Source: Pseudoalteromonas rubra (GTDB lineage Bacteria; Pseudomonadota; Gammaproteobacteria; Enterobacterales; Alteromonadaceae). Taken from it: DNA of 56,872 nt. This document shows, piece by piece, positions 24,940-32,978 of this stretch. The translations under genes were made by a program, and so were the position numbers. The notes below the pieces were generated by a model, which did not search any database, was not told the DNA's origin, and worked only from the letters and a program-made list of their open reading frames with translations. Where the stretch lies: assembly GCF_000967655.1 (NCBI RefSeq), contig NZ_JXYA01000063.1:1-56872 (forward strand). The letters run 5' to 3'. Every line of letters begins with the position of its first letter. Within the stretch, counting starts at the first letter, position 1.

Positions 24940-26278
24940 TGGACTTGGGCTCAGATGAGGTGGTCACGGGGGTAAACTTTTTCGCCACCGGCAGCATGAC
25001 CTCAGCACTGAGCCCCCCCTCGCTGCGATTACGCAAACGGACTTTGCCCCCATGCGTAGAGACAATGCGTTTGATGATCGCAAGGCCCAACCCACTGCCC
25101 TCGCTGCCCCGTGCAAGGTCGCCCTGCTTAAAAGGCTCAAACAGCGTTTCCAGCTCCTCTTCAGGGATCCCCGGCCCTCGGTCTTTGACCTTAATAAACA
25201 CCGCCTTATGGCGAGCACTAAATTCTGTCATAACGTCTATCCGCTCGTCTGAATAGCGAATAGCATTTTCAATCATATTGGTCACCACGCGCTTCAGTGC
25301 CACATGGTTCATCATCACGGCGGGAACATTGGCGGCTGTCGTCAGTACAATTTCGCGCTGATGCTGCTGCTCTGCATGGACCACTTCCTCGACAACAGCA
25401 TTCACATCATCCAGCACCATTTCACCACTATTGTGATGCCTGAGGTATTCAATAAACTGATCTATGATGGCATTCATGTCTTCAATATCGTCGATGATGC
25501 CGTCTTTGAGGTAGGCCTCTTCATCCGACATCATTTCCGTGGCCAGACGGATCCGAGTAAGTGGCGTTCTTAAATCATGGGATACGCCCGCCATCAATAA
25601 ACGTCTGTCATTCTCCAGCTCGGCGATCCCCTTAGACATTTTATTAAATGCCCGGGTCACCTCAATGACTTCGGTAGAGCCATGTTCAACCAGACGAGTA
25701 GAAAAGTCGCCAACCCCTACCCGGCTGGCCGCAATTTGCAATGCCTTGAGTGGCCGGTTCAGGTGTCGGGCAAACAGCCAGCCGCCGAGCACACTTAAAA
25801 AACCGATACTGGAGAGGTAAAACACCAAAAATTCCATTTTGGTTTCTGAAAAACCGGTGAGCGGCACCCGTACCCAATAGCCCGGTGCCTGAGGCGCTTC
25901 GACCCAGTACACCACAGGGTCACCCTGGCTGATCCGCACCCGGGCTGAGCCATTAAGCTGCTCCGACATACTGCGCGACAGCAAGGTATACTCTTTCGCA
26001 TCTCCCAGCCCGTTGCGATAGGCCTCCCGCTGACTCATCACCTCAATCCCGGTGATCTCAAAAAACTTTTCCGACAGGCTGGAGTCAATCTCCACCCCTT
26101 CTTCCCAATCGATGAAAACCGTCTTCACCTGCTTGGCCAGCATCAGGTTAACCTGTTCAAAAGTCGGCTTGAACACATACAGGGTGACGGTAATGTAGGA
26201 GACTATCTGATTGATCAATAGCAGCGCACCGACAAAAAAAACCGTTTGCCCGAATGCGCTGCGCGGCAGAATACTCAT
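24932..26278 (-). CDS. envZ: osmosensor histidine kinase EnvZ
   Basis: Inner-membrane sensor kinase and phosphatase for OmpR. The 448 residues show two membrane segments (about 12-36 and 150-170) around a periplasmic domain, a HAMP domain (about 171-222), the phosphorylated His234 in SHDLRTPLTR, and N, G1 and G2 boxes (NMIENAIRYS, DRGPGIP, GSGLGLAI). The ATG directly follows the ompR stop. Confidence 0.93.
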   Translation of the reverse strand: MSILPRSAFGQTVFFVGALLLINQIVSYITVTLYVFKPTFEQVNLMLAKQVKTVFIDWEEGVEIDSSLSEKFFEITGIEVMSQREAYRNGLGDAKEYTLLSRSMSEQLNGSARVRISQGDPVVYWVEAPQAPGYWVRVPLTGFSETKMEFLVFYLSSIGFLSVLGGWLFARHLNRPLKALQIAASRVGVGDFSTRLVEHGSTEVIEVTRAFNKMSKGIAELENDRRLLMAGVSHDLRTPLTRIRLATEMMSDEEAYLKDGIIDDIEDMNAIIDQFIEYLRHHNSGEMVLDDVNAVVEEVVHAEQQHQREIVLTTAANVPAVMMNHVALKRVVTNMIENAIRYSDERIDVMTEFSARHKAVFIKVKDRGPGIPEEELETLFEPFKQGDLARGSEGSGLGLAIIKRIVSTHGGKVRLRNRSEGGLSAEVMLPVAKKFTPVTTSSEPKSSE

Positions 26279-27004
26279 TTATTTTTCGCCATCTGGCACA
26301 AACACATAACCCAGACCCCACACGGTCTGGATATAACGCGGGTTAGACGCATCTTCTTCTATCATTCTGCGTAACCGCGATACCTGCACATCGATGCTGC
26401 GCTCCAGTGCACTGTAATCTCTGCCGCGAGCCAGATTCATCAACTTATCCCGACTCAGCGGTTCACGAGGGTGACTCACGAGCGCCTTCAGTACTGCAAA
26501 TTCGCCACTGGTCAGGGCAATGGTTTCATCGCCTTTTTGCATTTCCCGGGTTGCCAGGTTAAGTTTGAAGGCGCCAAACTCGACCTCGTTTTCTTCCGCG
26601 GCAGGTGCACCCGGCACTTCTTTGGCGCGGCGGCGTAACACCGCCTTGATCCGTGCTAATAGCTCGCGCGGATTAAACGGCTTAGGCAGGTAATCATCCG
26701 CGCCCAGCTCCAGTCCGATGATCCGATCCACTTCATCCCCTTTGGCCGTTAACATCACAATGGGAATTTCATTTTCTTTCTGTCGGAGACGGCGACAAAT
26801 AGACAAACCATCTTCACCGGGTAACATCAGATCCAAGACCATAAGATGAAAGTTTTCACGCTCCAGTAACCTGTCCATTTGCTCTGAATTGGCTGCACTG
26901 CGAACGATAAACCCCTGCTCGACCAGATATCGCTCCAGCAGGCTGCGCAAACGCATATCATCGTCGACGACTAACACTTTGGTGGTTTCATTCCCCATGG
27001 GCAT
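26279..27004 (-). CDS. ompR: response regulator OmpR
   Basis: DNA-binding response regulator of osmotic and porin control. The 241 residues have a receiver domain with phospho-acceptor Asp58 in VLDLMLPGEDG and the switch lysine in MLTAKGD, and a winged-helix domain with the RGRDYSALERSIDVQVSRLR recognition region. It is followed immediately by envZ. Two ATG codons (27004 and 26998) could start it; AAGAAG serves either. Confidence 0.95.
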   Translation of the reverse strand: MPMGNETTKVLVVDDDMRLRSLLERYLVEQGFIVRSAANSEQMDRLLERENFHLMVLDLMLPGEDGLSICRRLRQKENEIPIVMLTAKGDEVDRIIGLELGADDYLPKPFNPRELLARIKAVLRRRAKEVPGAPAAEENEVEFGAFKLNLATREMQKGDETIALTSGEFAVLKALVSHPREPLSRDKLMNLARGRDYSALERSIDVQVSRLRRMIEEDASNPRYIQTVWGLGYVFVPDGEK

Positions 27005-27219
27005 TCTTCTTATTTTTTCTTTAGTTGACCCTAAATATAATTGAAATTAAAACGCTTAGACACCATAAACAGTGAATAAGATTGTTACCGAACGTTACAA
27101 GTGCGGGCGTGATATGCCATGACGTGATCCGGCTACTCTCAGGCACAGTGAGATTGGTATCGACCGGGATCCACATTACACTAGACACATGTAGTTGTTC
27201 CGAGATAGTAAGCAACCAG

Positions 27220-27693
27220 ATGAAAACCAACCTAATTACCCCAGAGGGCTATCGCAAGCTGCAACAGGAACACGACCACCTGTGGTTTGAAAAGCGCCCG
27301 GAAGTGACCAAAATCGTAAACTGGGCGGCAAGTTTGGGCGATCGCTCAGAAAACGCCGACTATACTTTTAACAAGCGCCTGTTACGACAAATAGACCGCC
27401 GTGTACGCTACCTGCGAAAGCGCCTGCCAGATTTAAAAATTGTTGAGTACTCACCGCAGCAGCAGGGCAAGGTGTATTTTGGTGCCTGGGTCGAAATCGA
27501 AAATGATGATGGCGAGGTAAAGCGTTTTCGGATCGTCGGACCCGATGAAATCTACGAGCGAAACGATTATATCTCCATTGATTCCCCCATGGCCCGGGCA
27601 TTACTTGGAAAATCTGTCGATGAAGAATACAGTGTCAAAACCCCGCAAGGTGAGATGCTCTGGTACGTCAATAAGATCGACTACACGGCCTGA
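27220..27693 (+). CDS. greB: transcript cleavage factor GreB
   Basis: Rescues backtracked RNA polymerase by stimulating transcript cleavage. From ATG at 27220 the product is 157 residues. The coiled-coil N-terminus carries the tip acidic residues in GDRSENADY, and the C-terminal FKBP-like domain follows. The family start (MKTNLITPEGY) settles the start; an earlier ATG at 27082 adds residues with no family match. Divergent from ompR, as in E. coli. Confidence 0.95.
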   Translation: MKTNLITPEGYRKLQQEHDHLWFEKRPEVTKIVNWAASLGDRSENADYTFNKRLLRQIDRRVRYLRKRLPDLKIVEYSPQQQGKVYFGAWVEIENDDGEVKRFRIVGPDEIYERNDYISIDSPMARALLGKSVDEEYSVKTPQGEMLWYVNKIDYTA

Positions 27694-27778
27694 ACACAAC
27701 CGTTACAGATATGATATGATGAGCGCAAACGCAGGCTCAGAAAATGGCCTAGCCAATTGAACTATATAAGGATTTTGC

Positions 27779-30115
27779 ATGAGCAATATCTCAGCCCGTT
27801 TAGCTGCTGAGCTAAACGCATCACAACAGCAAGTGAATGCTGCCACCGCACTACTGGATGAAGGTGCAACCGTTCCGTTTATTGCCCGTTACCGTAAAGA
27901 AGTAACCGGCGGCCTGGATGATACGCAGCTACGCTTACTCGAGCAGCGCCTCGGCTACCTGCGGGAACTGGAAGAACGCCGCGCTTTTATCATTAAAACC
28001 ATTGATGAGCAGGGCAAGCTTACTGAGCAGTTAGCATCAGAGCTAAATCAGGTGCAAAGCAAAACCGAGCTGGAAGATTTATACCTGCCCTACAAACCCA
28101 AACGCCGTACTAAAGGCCAGATAGCCATAGAAGCCGGACTTGAGCCACTGGCCGATCTGCTATTCTCAGATCCGAATCAGACACCCGAGCTGGCGGCAGA
28201 AGCGTTTATTAATGCAGACAAAGGCATTGAAGATTGCAAAGCGGCACTTGATGGCGCCAAGTTCATCCTGATGGAACGCTTTTCAGAGGATGCAAAACTA
28301 CTGGGCAAATTCAGAAACCAGTTAAAACAACATGGTTATTTACAAAGCCGCGTGGTACCGGGACAAGAAGAAGCGGGCAGCAAATACCGTGACTATTTCG
28401 AACACGACGAAAAGCTGGCGGGTGTGCCCTCTCACCGTGCACTGGCCATGCTCAGAGCACGTAACGAAGGGATTTTACAGCTGTCAATTAATCCCGAGCC
28501 ACAGGCTGAAGACCCACAGCAGTACTGTGCACAAATGATAGCGGATCATTACGGTCTGGATGTATCGGGGAGCGCGGCAAGCGGCTGGTTAATGACGGTG
28601 GTGCAGTGGGCCTGGAAAATTAAGCTGGCCACCCACCTTGAAAACGAAATGCTGGGTGCGACGCGTGAGAATGCCGAACAGGGCGCGATTGATGTCTTTG
28701 CCAAAAACCTCAAAGATCTACTGATGGCGGCTCCTGCGGGTCCGCGCGTAACTATGGGCATTGATCCTGGCCTCAGAACCGGTTGTAAAATCGCAGTTGT
28801 CGATAAAACCGGTAAACTACTGGCGACCAGCACCATCTATCCGCATGCGCCGCAGAATCACTGGGATAAATCACTGCGCACACTGGAGCAACAATGTCGT
28901 CAGCACAAAGTTGAACTGATTGCTATCGGTAATGGGACCGCGTCTCGCGAAACCGACAAGCTGGCCGCCGAGCTGCTTAAAGCCGCCTGCGAGCTGAAGC
29001 TGACGAAAGTCATGGTCAGTGAAGCCGGTGCGTCGGTGTACTCTGCTTCTGAGTTTGCCGCCAACGAATTCCCGGACCTGGACGTATCGCTGCGTGGCGC
29101 GGTGTCAATCGCACGTCGACTACAGGATCCGCTGGCAGAGCTTGTGAAAATTGAGCCTAAGTCTATTGGTGTGGGCCAGTATCAGCACGATGTATCACAA
29201 AGCCAGCTGGGTCAGACGCTGACCACTGTCGTAGAAGACTGTGTAAACTCAGTGGGTGTTGACGTCAATACCGCTTCCGTCCCTCTGTTAACACGCGTAT
29301 CCGGGCTGAATAAAACCCTGGCTTCCAACATCGTTAAATTCCGCGATACCAATGGTTCGTTCAGCAATCGTAAACAGCTCAAGCAGGTGGAGCGTCTGGG
29401 ACCAAAAGCCTTCGAGCAGGCAGCCGGATTCCTGCGTATTGCCAATGGCGATGATCCCCTGGATGCCTCTGCGGTTCACCCGGAAGCCTATCCTGCTGTG
29501 AAGAAAATCTGCACCAGCAAGTCGCTTGATGTCACCGCGTTGATTGGCAACAGCGATGTGCTGAGCAAATTGGATCCCGCCGAGTATGTTGACGATAAGT
29601 TTGGCGTACCGACTATCACAGATATCCTGGGAGAGCTCGACAAACCGGGTCGTGACCCGCGCCCTGAATTTAAAACAGCACAGTTTAAAGCCGGCGTAGA
29701 AGCCATTGCGGATCTGAAAGTTGGTATGACTCTGGAAGGCGTGGTGTCAAACGTGGCAAACTTTGGTGCCTTTGTCGATGTTGGTGTGCATCAGGATGGC
29801 CTGGTCCATATCTCAGCATTGACTGATAAATTCATTTCAGATCCACGTGAAGTGGTCAAGGCGGGTGACATAGTGAAAGTCAAAGTCATTGAAGTGGACG
29901 TTGCCCGCAAACGGATCAGCTTTACCATGCGCCTGAACGACGAGATCCCGGCAAATACAGGGCAAAAGCAAAATAAGCCGGCCGCGCAAAAGCCAGGCGG
30001 CAAACCTCAGCGACCCGCACAACGCAAAGATAGTCGTCGAGACAACCGACGCGACAATGGCAACGCCGCAATGGGCAATGCCTTTGCCGAAGCCTTTGCC
30101 AAGCTGAAAAAGTAA
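27779..30115 (+). CDS. tex: transcription accessory protein Tex (YhgF)
   Basis: A 778-residue nucleic-acid-binding protein. In order it shows the helix-turn-helix-rich N-terminus, a YqgF-like RNase H fold starting MGIDPGLRTGCK (about 322), helix-hairpin-helix modules (about 490-560, with SGLNKTLASNIV), and an S1 domain (about 650-720) containing EGVVSNVANFGAFVDVG. The C-terminal tail is Lys, Arg, Gln and Asn rich. It follows greB with an 85-bp gap, the ancestral order. Confidence 0.95.
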   Translation: MSNISARLAAELNASQQQVNAATALLDEGATVPFIARYRKEVTGGLDDTQLRLLEQRLGYLRELEERRAFIIKTIDEQGKLTEQLASELNQVQSKTELEDLYLPYKPKRRTKGQIAIEAGLEPLADLLFSDPNQTPELAAEAFINADKGIEDCKAALDGAKFILMERFSEDAKLLGKFRNQLKQHGYLQSRVVPGQEEAGSKYRDYFEHDEKLAGVPSHRALAMLRARNEGILQLSINPEPQAEDPQQYCAQMIADHYGLDVSGSAASGWLMTVVQWAWKIKLATHLENEMLGATRENAEQGAIDVFAKNLKDLLMAAPAGPRVTMGIDPGLRTGCKIAVVDKTGKLLATSTIYPHAPQNHWDKSLRTLEQQCRQHKVELIAIGNGTASRETDKLAAELLKAACELKLTKVMVSEAGASVYSASEFAANEFPDLDVSLRGAVSIARRLQDPLAELVKIEPKSIGVGQYQHDVSQSQLGQTLTTVVEDCVNSVGVDVNTASVPLLTRVSGLNKTLASNIVKFRDTNGSFSNRKQLKQVERLGPKAFEQAAGFLRIANGDDPLDASAVHPEAYPAVKKICTSKSLDVTALIGNSDVLSKLDPAEYVDDKFGVPTITDILGELDKPGRDPRPEFKTAQFKAGVEAIADLKVGMTLEGVVSNVANFGAFVDVGVHQDGLVHISALTDKFISDPREVVKAGDIVKVKVIEVDVARKRISFTMRLNDEIPANTGQKQNKPAAQKPGGKPQRPAQRKDSRRDNRRDNGNAAMGNAFAEAFAKLKK

Positions 30116-30140
30116 TTGCTATATAGGTAAAGAAATAGAA

Positions 30141-30164
30141 ACAGGCCCGCAAATGCGGGCCTGT
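30141..30164. terminator. hairpin between tex and the SprA-like gene
   Basis: Eleven-base complementary arms ACAGGCCCGCA and TGCGGGCCTGT meet almost without a loop. The minus-strand side runs into a T-rich stretch, so it is a better terminator for the leftward SprA-like gene than for tex, but it could serve both. Confidence 0.6.
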
Positions 30165-30195
30165 GTCGTTTAACTGCTTTGTGAGAATACCAATG

Positions 30196-31098
30196 CTATA
30201 TCACTACGGATAACTGAGAGGCTTCTTTGGGCTGAGTCACATGGCTATAAAAGCCCTCTATTCGCAGCGCTCGAGAGGCAATTTCAGGATCCCGATCGAT
30301 AGGCAATGCCACTGCAAAGGGATCCACTTCTTCTTCCAACCGGGCGGACTCAGGTTGTTGCTCGCTGAGTTCATCCTCATTCAGGCGCCGAGTTTGATAG
30401 CCAACAACACGGTTGTTGCTTTCCTCTGCCTCATCACCACTGATAGATTGCTTGGCCAAGTCTGCCTGCGCCTGGGCAATTTTAGCCGTGGCATCCGCAG
30501 CAATGGCCCTGTCGGCGCCCGATGGCTCTGCCGGTGCTAACGCTGCCGCTCGGACCGTTTGCATTTTATCTATGGTTTCGCGCGGATCTCCGGTCGGTGC
30601 GACATCAATCATCACCTCGCCACCGACGGCGTAATTATTACCGTCCGGACCACGCTGGTATTCATAGCTTGGTGAGCCCGCATACTGACCACCCACTCTG
30701 GCATGGGCTTCTTCGTGCAGACGCACTTCCCGGTCGCGGTCTTTTAACTCCTGCAGCTGAGCTTGTTCAGCTTCCAGCTCAGCTTGTTCGCGCTCACTTA
30801 ATTCCTGCGGATCTTGCTGGTCCTTTTGTTCCCCTTGCTCGCTTTGTGCGCCTTCCTGACGCTCCTCGATGGTTTTACCTTCTTTGAGCTGACCCGTGCT
30901 GTCGTACAGGCCAGAATCGTCCGCCGAGAATGACTTTTGCTTTTCGCCATCAGACAGTGGTTTGTTTTCGGTAAACGCAGGGGAGACTGGCGCGGGTTTT
31001 GGAATAACCTCGCGAAGCTGATTGTCACGTTGCGCCGTCTCAGTGTAGACGTTCGCCGTGTTTAAGTTCATCGCCGGGGGTGGCGTTACTATGTTCAT
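30196..31098 (-). CDS. SprA-related putative metalloprotease
   Basis: A 300-residue protein with an HExxH zinc signature at residues 128-132 (HEEAH), followed by VGGQYAGSPSYEYQ and the YAVGGEVMID stretch characteristic of the SprA-related/CC0604 family. A long disordered, Gln- and Glu-rich segment (about 50-125) leads to the motif. There is no signal peptide. The start overlaps the stop of the small upstream gene (TAATG), so they are coupled. Catalytic activity is inferred from the motif; the substrate is unknown. Confidence 0.8.
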   Translation of the reverse strand: MNIVTPPPAMNLNTANVYTETAQRDNQLREVIPKPAPVSPAFTENKPLSDGEKQKSFSADDSGLYDSTGQLKEGKTIEERQEGAQSEQGEQKDQQDPQELSEREQAELEAEQAQLQELKDRDREVRLHEEAHARVGGQYAGSPSYEYQRGPDGNNYAVGGEVMIDVAPTGDPRETIDKMQTVRAAALAPAEPSGADRAIAADATAKIAQAQADLAKQSISGDEAEESNNRVVGYQTRRLNEDELSEQQPESARLEEEVDPFAVALPIDRDPEIASRALRIEGFYSHVTQPKEASQLSVVI

Positions 31099-31406
31099 TA
31101 CACTTTAATATCAATCAAAGTACCCAATACTTCGTCTGCTGTGCGAATGGTTTGCGCATTCGCCTTGGCGTTAAATTCTGCTACTTTCAGGTCAACCACA
31201 GCTTCATCTAACCTGGGAGGTTGTCCTACAGGTGCGGTGACGCCTTCATTACTGGACGCGCCCTGAAGCTGACGTTGCTGTGCAACCTGTTGCTCACTTT
31301 GCTGGTCCAGCGTTGCCTTGTTGATATCGGCTGCGGCTTGCTCGGCACTTTGGCGGGCAAACTCAAAACCCTGAACACCAGCATTGAGGATATCATTGAC
31401 TGCCAT
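31098..31406 (-). CDS. small protein with flagellar rod/hook-like C-terminus
   Basis: A 102-residue protein. The first 30 residues and the last 30 (AEFNAKANAQTIRTADEVLG and what follows) resemble the paired terminal helices of flagellar rod and hook proteins such as FlgC and FlgG, but the central domain is replaced by a short Gln- and Pro-rich linker. No flagellar genes are nearby. AGGGCGAG lies ahead of the ATG. It is translationally coupled to the SprA-like protease. The similarity is judged by eye and could be partly due to coiled-coil composition. Confidence 0.65.
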   Translation of the reverse strand: MAVNDILNAGVQGFEFARQSAEQAAADINKATLDQQSEQQVAQQRQLQGASSNEGVTAPVGQPPRLDEAVVDLKVAEFNAKANAQTIRTADEVLGTLIDIKV

Positions 31407-31472
31407 ATCTCGCCCTAAAGTTAAAAATTCTCCACCTAATTATTGCTTAATTTATAAACAAAATAAAGTAAG

Positions 31473-31497
31473 AGCGGCAAAAAATTGCCGCTTTTTC
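31473..31497. terminator. hairpin terminator between bioH and the small rod-like gene
   Basis: Arms AGCGGCAA (31473-31480) and TTGCCGCT (31485-31492) with an AAAA loop. It lies 17 bp beyond the bioH stop; the T tract is stronger on the plus strand, so it is a fair but not perfect terminator for bioH. Confidence 0.65.
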
Positions 31498-31508
31498 GTT
31501 GCACAAAA

Positions 31509-32246
31509 CTAAAGAATTGATTTTAAATGAGTAACAAACTCATCTTTGTGGGAGATAAACGGCGCATGGGATGCTTTGGCAAAGGTGAATGCCTTGAATT
31601 GTGGGTTGAGTGCCGCCATTCGCTCTATTACCTCGCTCGGGACCAGCGCATCAAGACGGCCAAAAAGACCGAATACAGGCTGGCTGAGCGCGCCAAAATA
31701 AGCGCGGTAGTCACAGCTTTGTAATGCATCCAGCCCCAGACTCAGCGCCTTAGGGTGCGCAGCGGGTAGCTGACCTAATAGTTTGCGCAGCTGTTTAATG
31801 TCGTCGCGGGCATGTTCACTGCCCATGGCCTGGATCGCAAGAAATCGCTCTATGGTTTTGGCGCTGTCATCAGCCAGTGCTTGTTTAAACCCCGCCAGTA
31901 CTTTTGGCTTGATCCCCGGCCACTCTGGCGACTCAACAAAGCACGGGTTCGATGCCACCAGCACCAGTTTGGCAACTTTATCCGGGTAGCGATGCGCCAG
32001 GTTAATAGCCACAAGTCCACCCAAAGACCAGCCAACTAATACAGAGTGCTCACTGAGCTCGCGTGCAATCTCATCCGCAAGGTCATCTAACGTGGAAATA
32101 TGCTCCGCAAATGCAGCCCCGCCAAAGCCGGGTAAATTGACTGAGCGAACCGCCAAAGGCTGTGCCTGCTGAAGCTGCTCAATGCTCAGCTGCCATACCT
32201 GTTTATTCATCCCCCAGCCGTGCAATAGGACTATTTCGCTTTGCAT
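31509..32246 (-). CDS. bioH: pimeloyl-[acyl-carrier protein] methyl ester esterase
   Basis: Removes the methyl ester from pimeloyl-ACP in biotin synthesis. An alpha/beta hydrolase of 245 residues from ATG 32246, which follows AGGAG. The nucleophile is Ser74 in GWSLGG; the acid and base lie in GRLDALVP and ASHAPF. HGWGMN near the start forms the oxyanion region. Divergent from comF, as in E. coli where gntX follows bioH. Confidence 0.94.
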   Translation of the reverse strand: MQSEIVLLHGWGMNKQVWQLSIEQLQQAQPLAVRSVNLPGFGGAAFAEHISTLDDLADEIARELSEHSVLVGWSLGGLVAINLAHRYPDKVAKLVLVASNPCFVESPEWPGIKPKVLAGFKQALADDSAKTIERFLAIQAMGSEHARDDIKQLRKLLGQLPAAHPKALSLGLDALQSCDYRAYFGALSQPVFGLFGRLDALVPSEVIERMAALNPQFKAFTFAKASHAPFISHKDEFVTHLKSIL

Positions 32247-32303
32247 TAATTCACTTCTCCTACCAAACTTGTCGCTATGATAGCGATTCAAGGATGGAAA
32301 GCA

Positions 32304-32978
32304 ATGTCATTGTCCCACGTACTCGCACAGGCGCTTTTTCCTCGCTACTGTGCGTGTTGCCAGAGCCCAGTTGCTCATGAAGGCTTATGCACGCCCTGCC
32401 TGGAGGCGCTGCCATTGTTTCTCCCTGAAGAGGGAAACCTGTTGTTACGTGCTGATATCCAAACCCAGTTTAGCTTGCCTGATTGCGACGGGCTGATAGC
32501 CTGCGGCTGGTATCATGGGGTACTAAAACGCTGGTTATGTGAGTTAAAGCTGCATCAGCGACGCCACGCGGCTCGTTTACTGCGCCAGGTTATCGCCTAT
32601 CAGTGGCAGCGCTATTGCTTCGAGCAAGTGCCACAAGTGGATACCGCCGTCGTCATACCATTGCCCAGACACAGGTTGATCAATCGAGGTTTTAATCAGG
32701 TGATGCAAACCTGGGGCTGCGTGCTCAACGGACAGCTGCCTATCCTGCCGGTTTTGTCGAAACGCATGACGCGTGCACAGCAAACCTTAAATCGTCGGGC
32801 GCGGTTACACAATCAGAATCAGGCGTTTAGCCTGGCAGGCTCCCTTAAAGGCCAGCGTATCTTATTGGTTGATGACGTGATCACCACAGGCGCGACTATG
32901 AATGCCGCAGCCCAGCTCTGTCGACGCGCGGGCGCGACTCAGATCTGGGCCTGTGCAACCTGCCTGACGCCCGCTTAA
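32304..32978 (+). CDS. ComF/GntX-family phosphoribosyltransferase-like protein
   Basis: Related to the DNA-uptake protein ComFC and E. coli GntX. The N-terminus has a four-cysteine zinc motif (CACC and CTPC within the first 35 residues), and the C-terminus has a PRTase fold with the PRPP loop ILLVDDVITTGAT. From ATG 32304, preceded by AAGGA, the product is 224 residues; an ATG at 32277 would put the start ahead of that ribosome site. It overlaps the stop of the convergent M14 peptidase by four bases. Confidence 0.9.
   Translation: MSLSHVLAQALFPRYCACCQSPVAHEGLCTPCLEALPLFLPEEGNLLLRADIQTQFSLPDCDGLIACGWYHGVLKRWLCELKLHQRRHAARLLRQVIAYQWQRYCFEQVPQVDTAVVIPLPRHRLINRGFNQVMQTWGCVLNGQLPILPVLSKRMTRAQQTLNRRARLHNQNQAFSLAGSLKGQRILLVDDVITTGATMNAAAQLCRRAGATQIWACATCLTPA

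Noticed and set aside
30522..30887. 121-codon frame antisense to the SprA-like gene
   Set aside because: It mirrors the Gln/Glu-rich low-complexity coding of the real gene; no domain was recognised.
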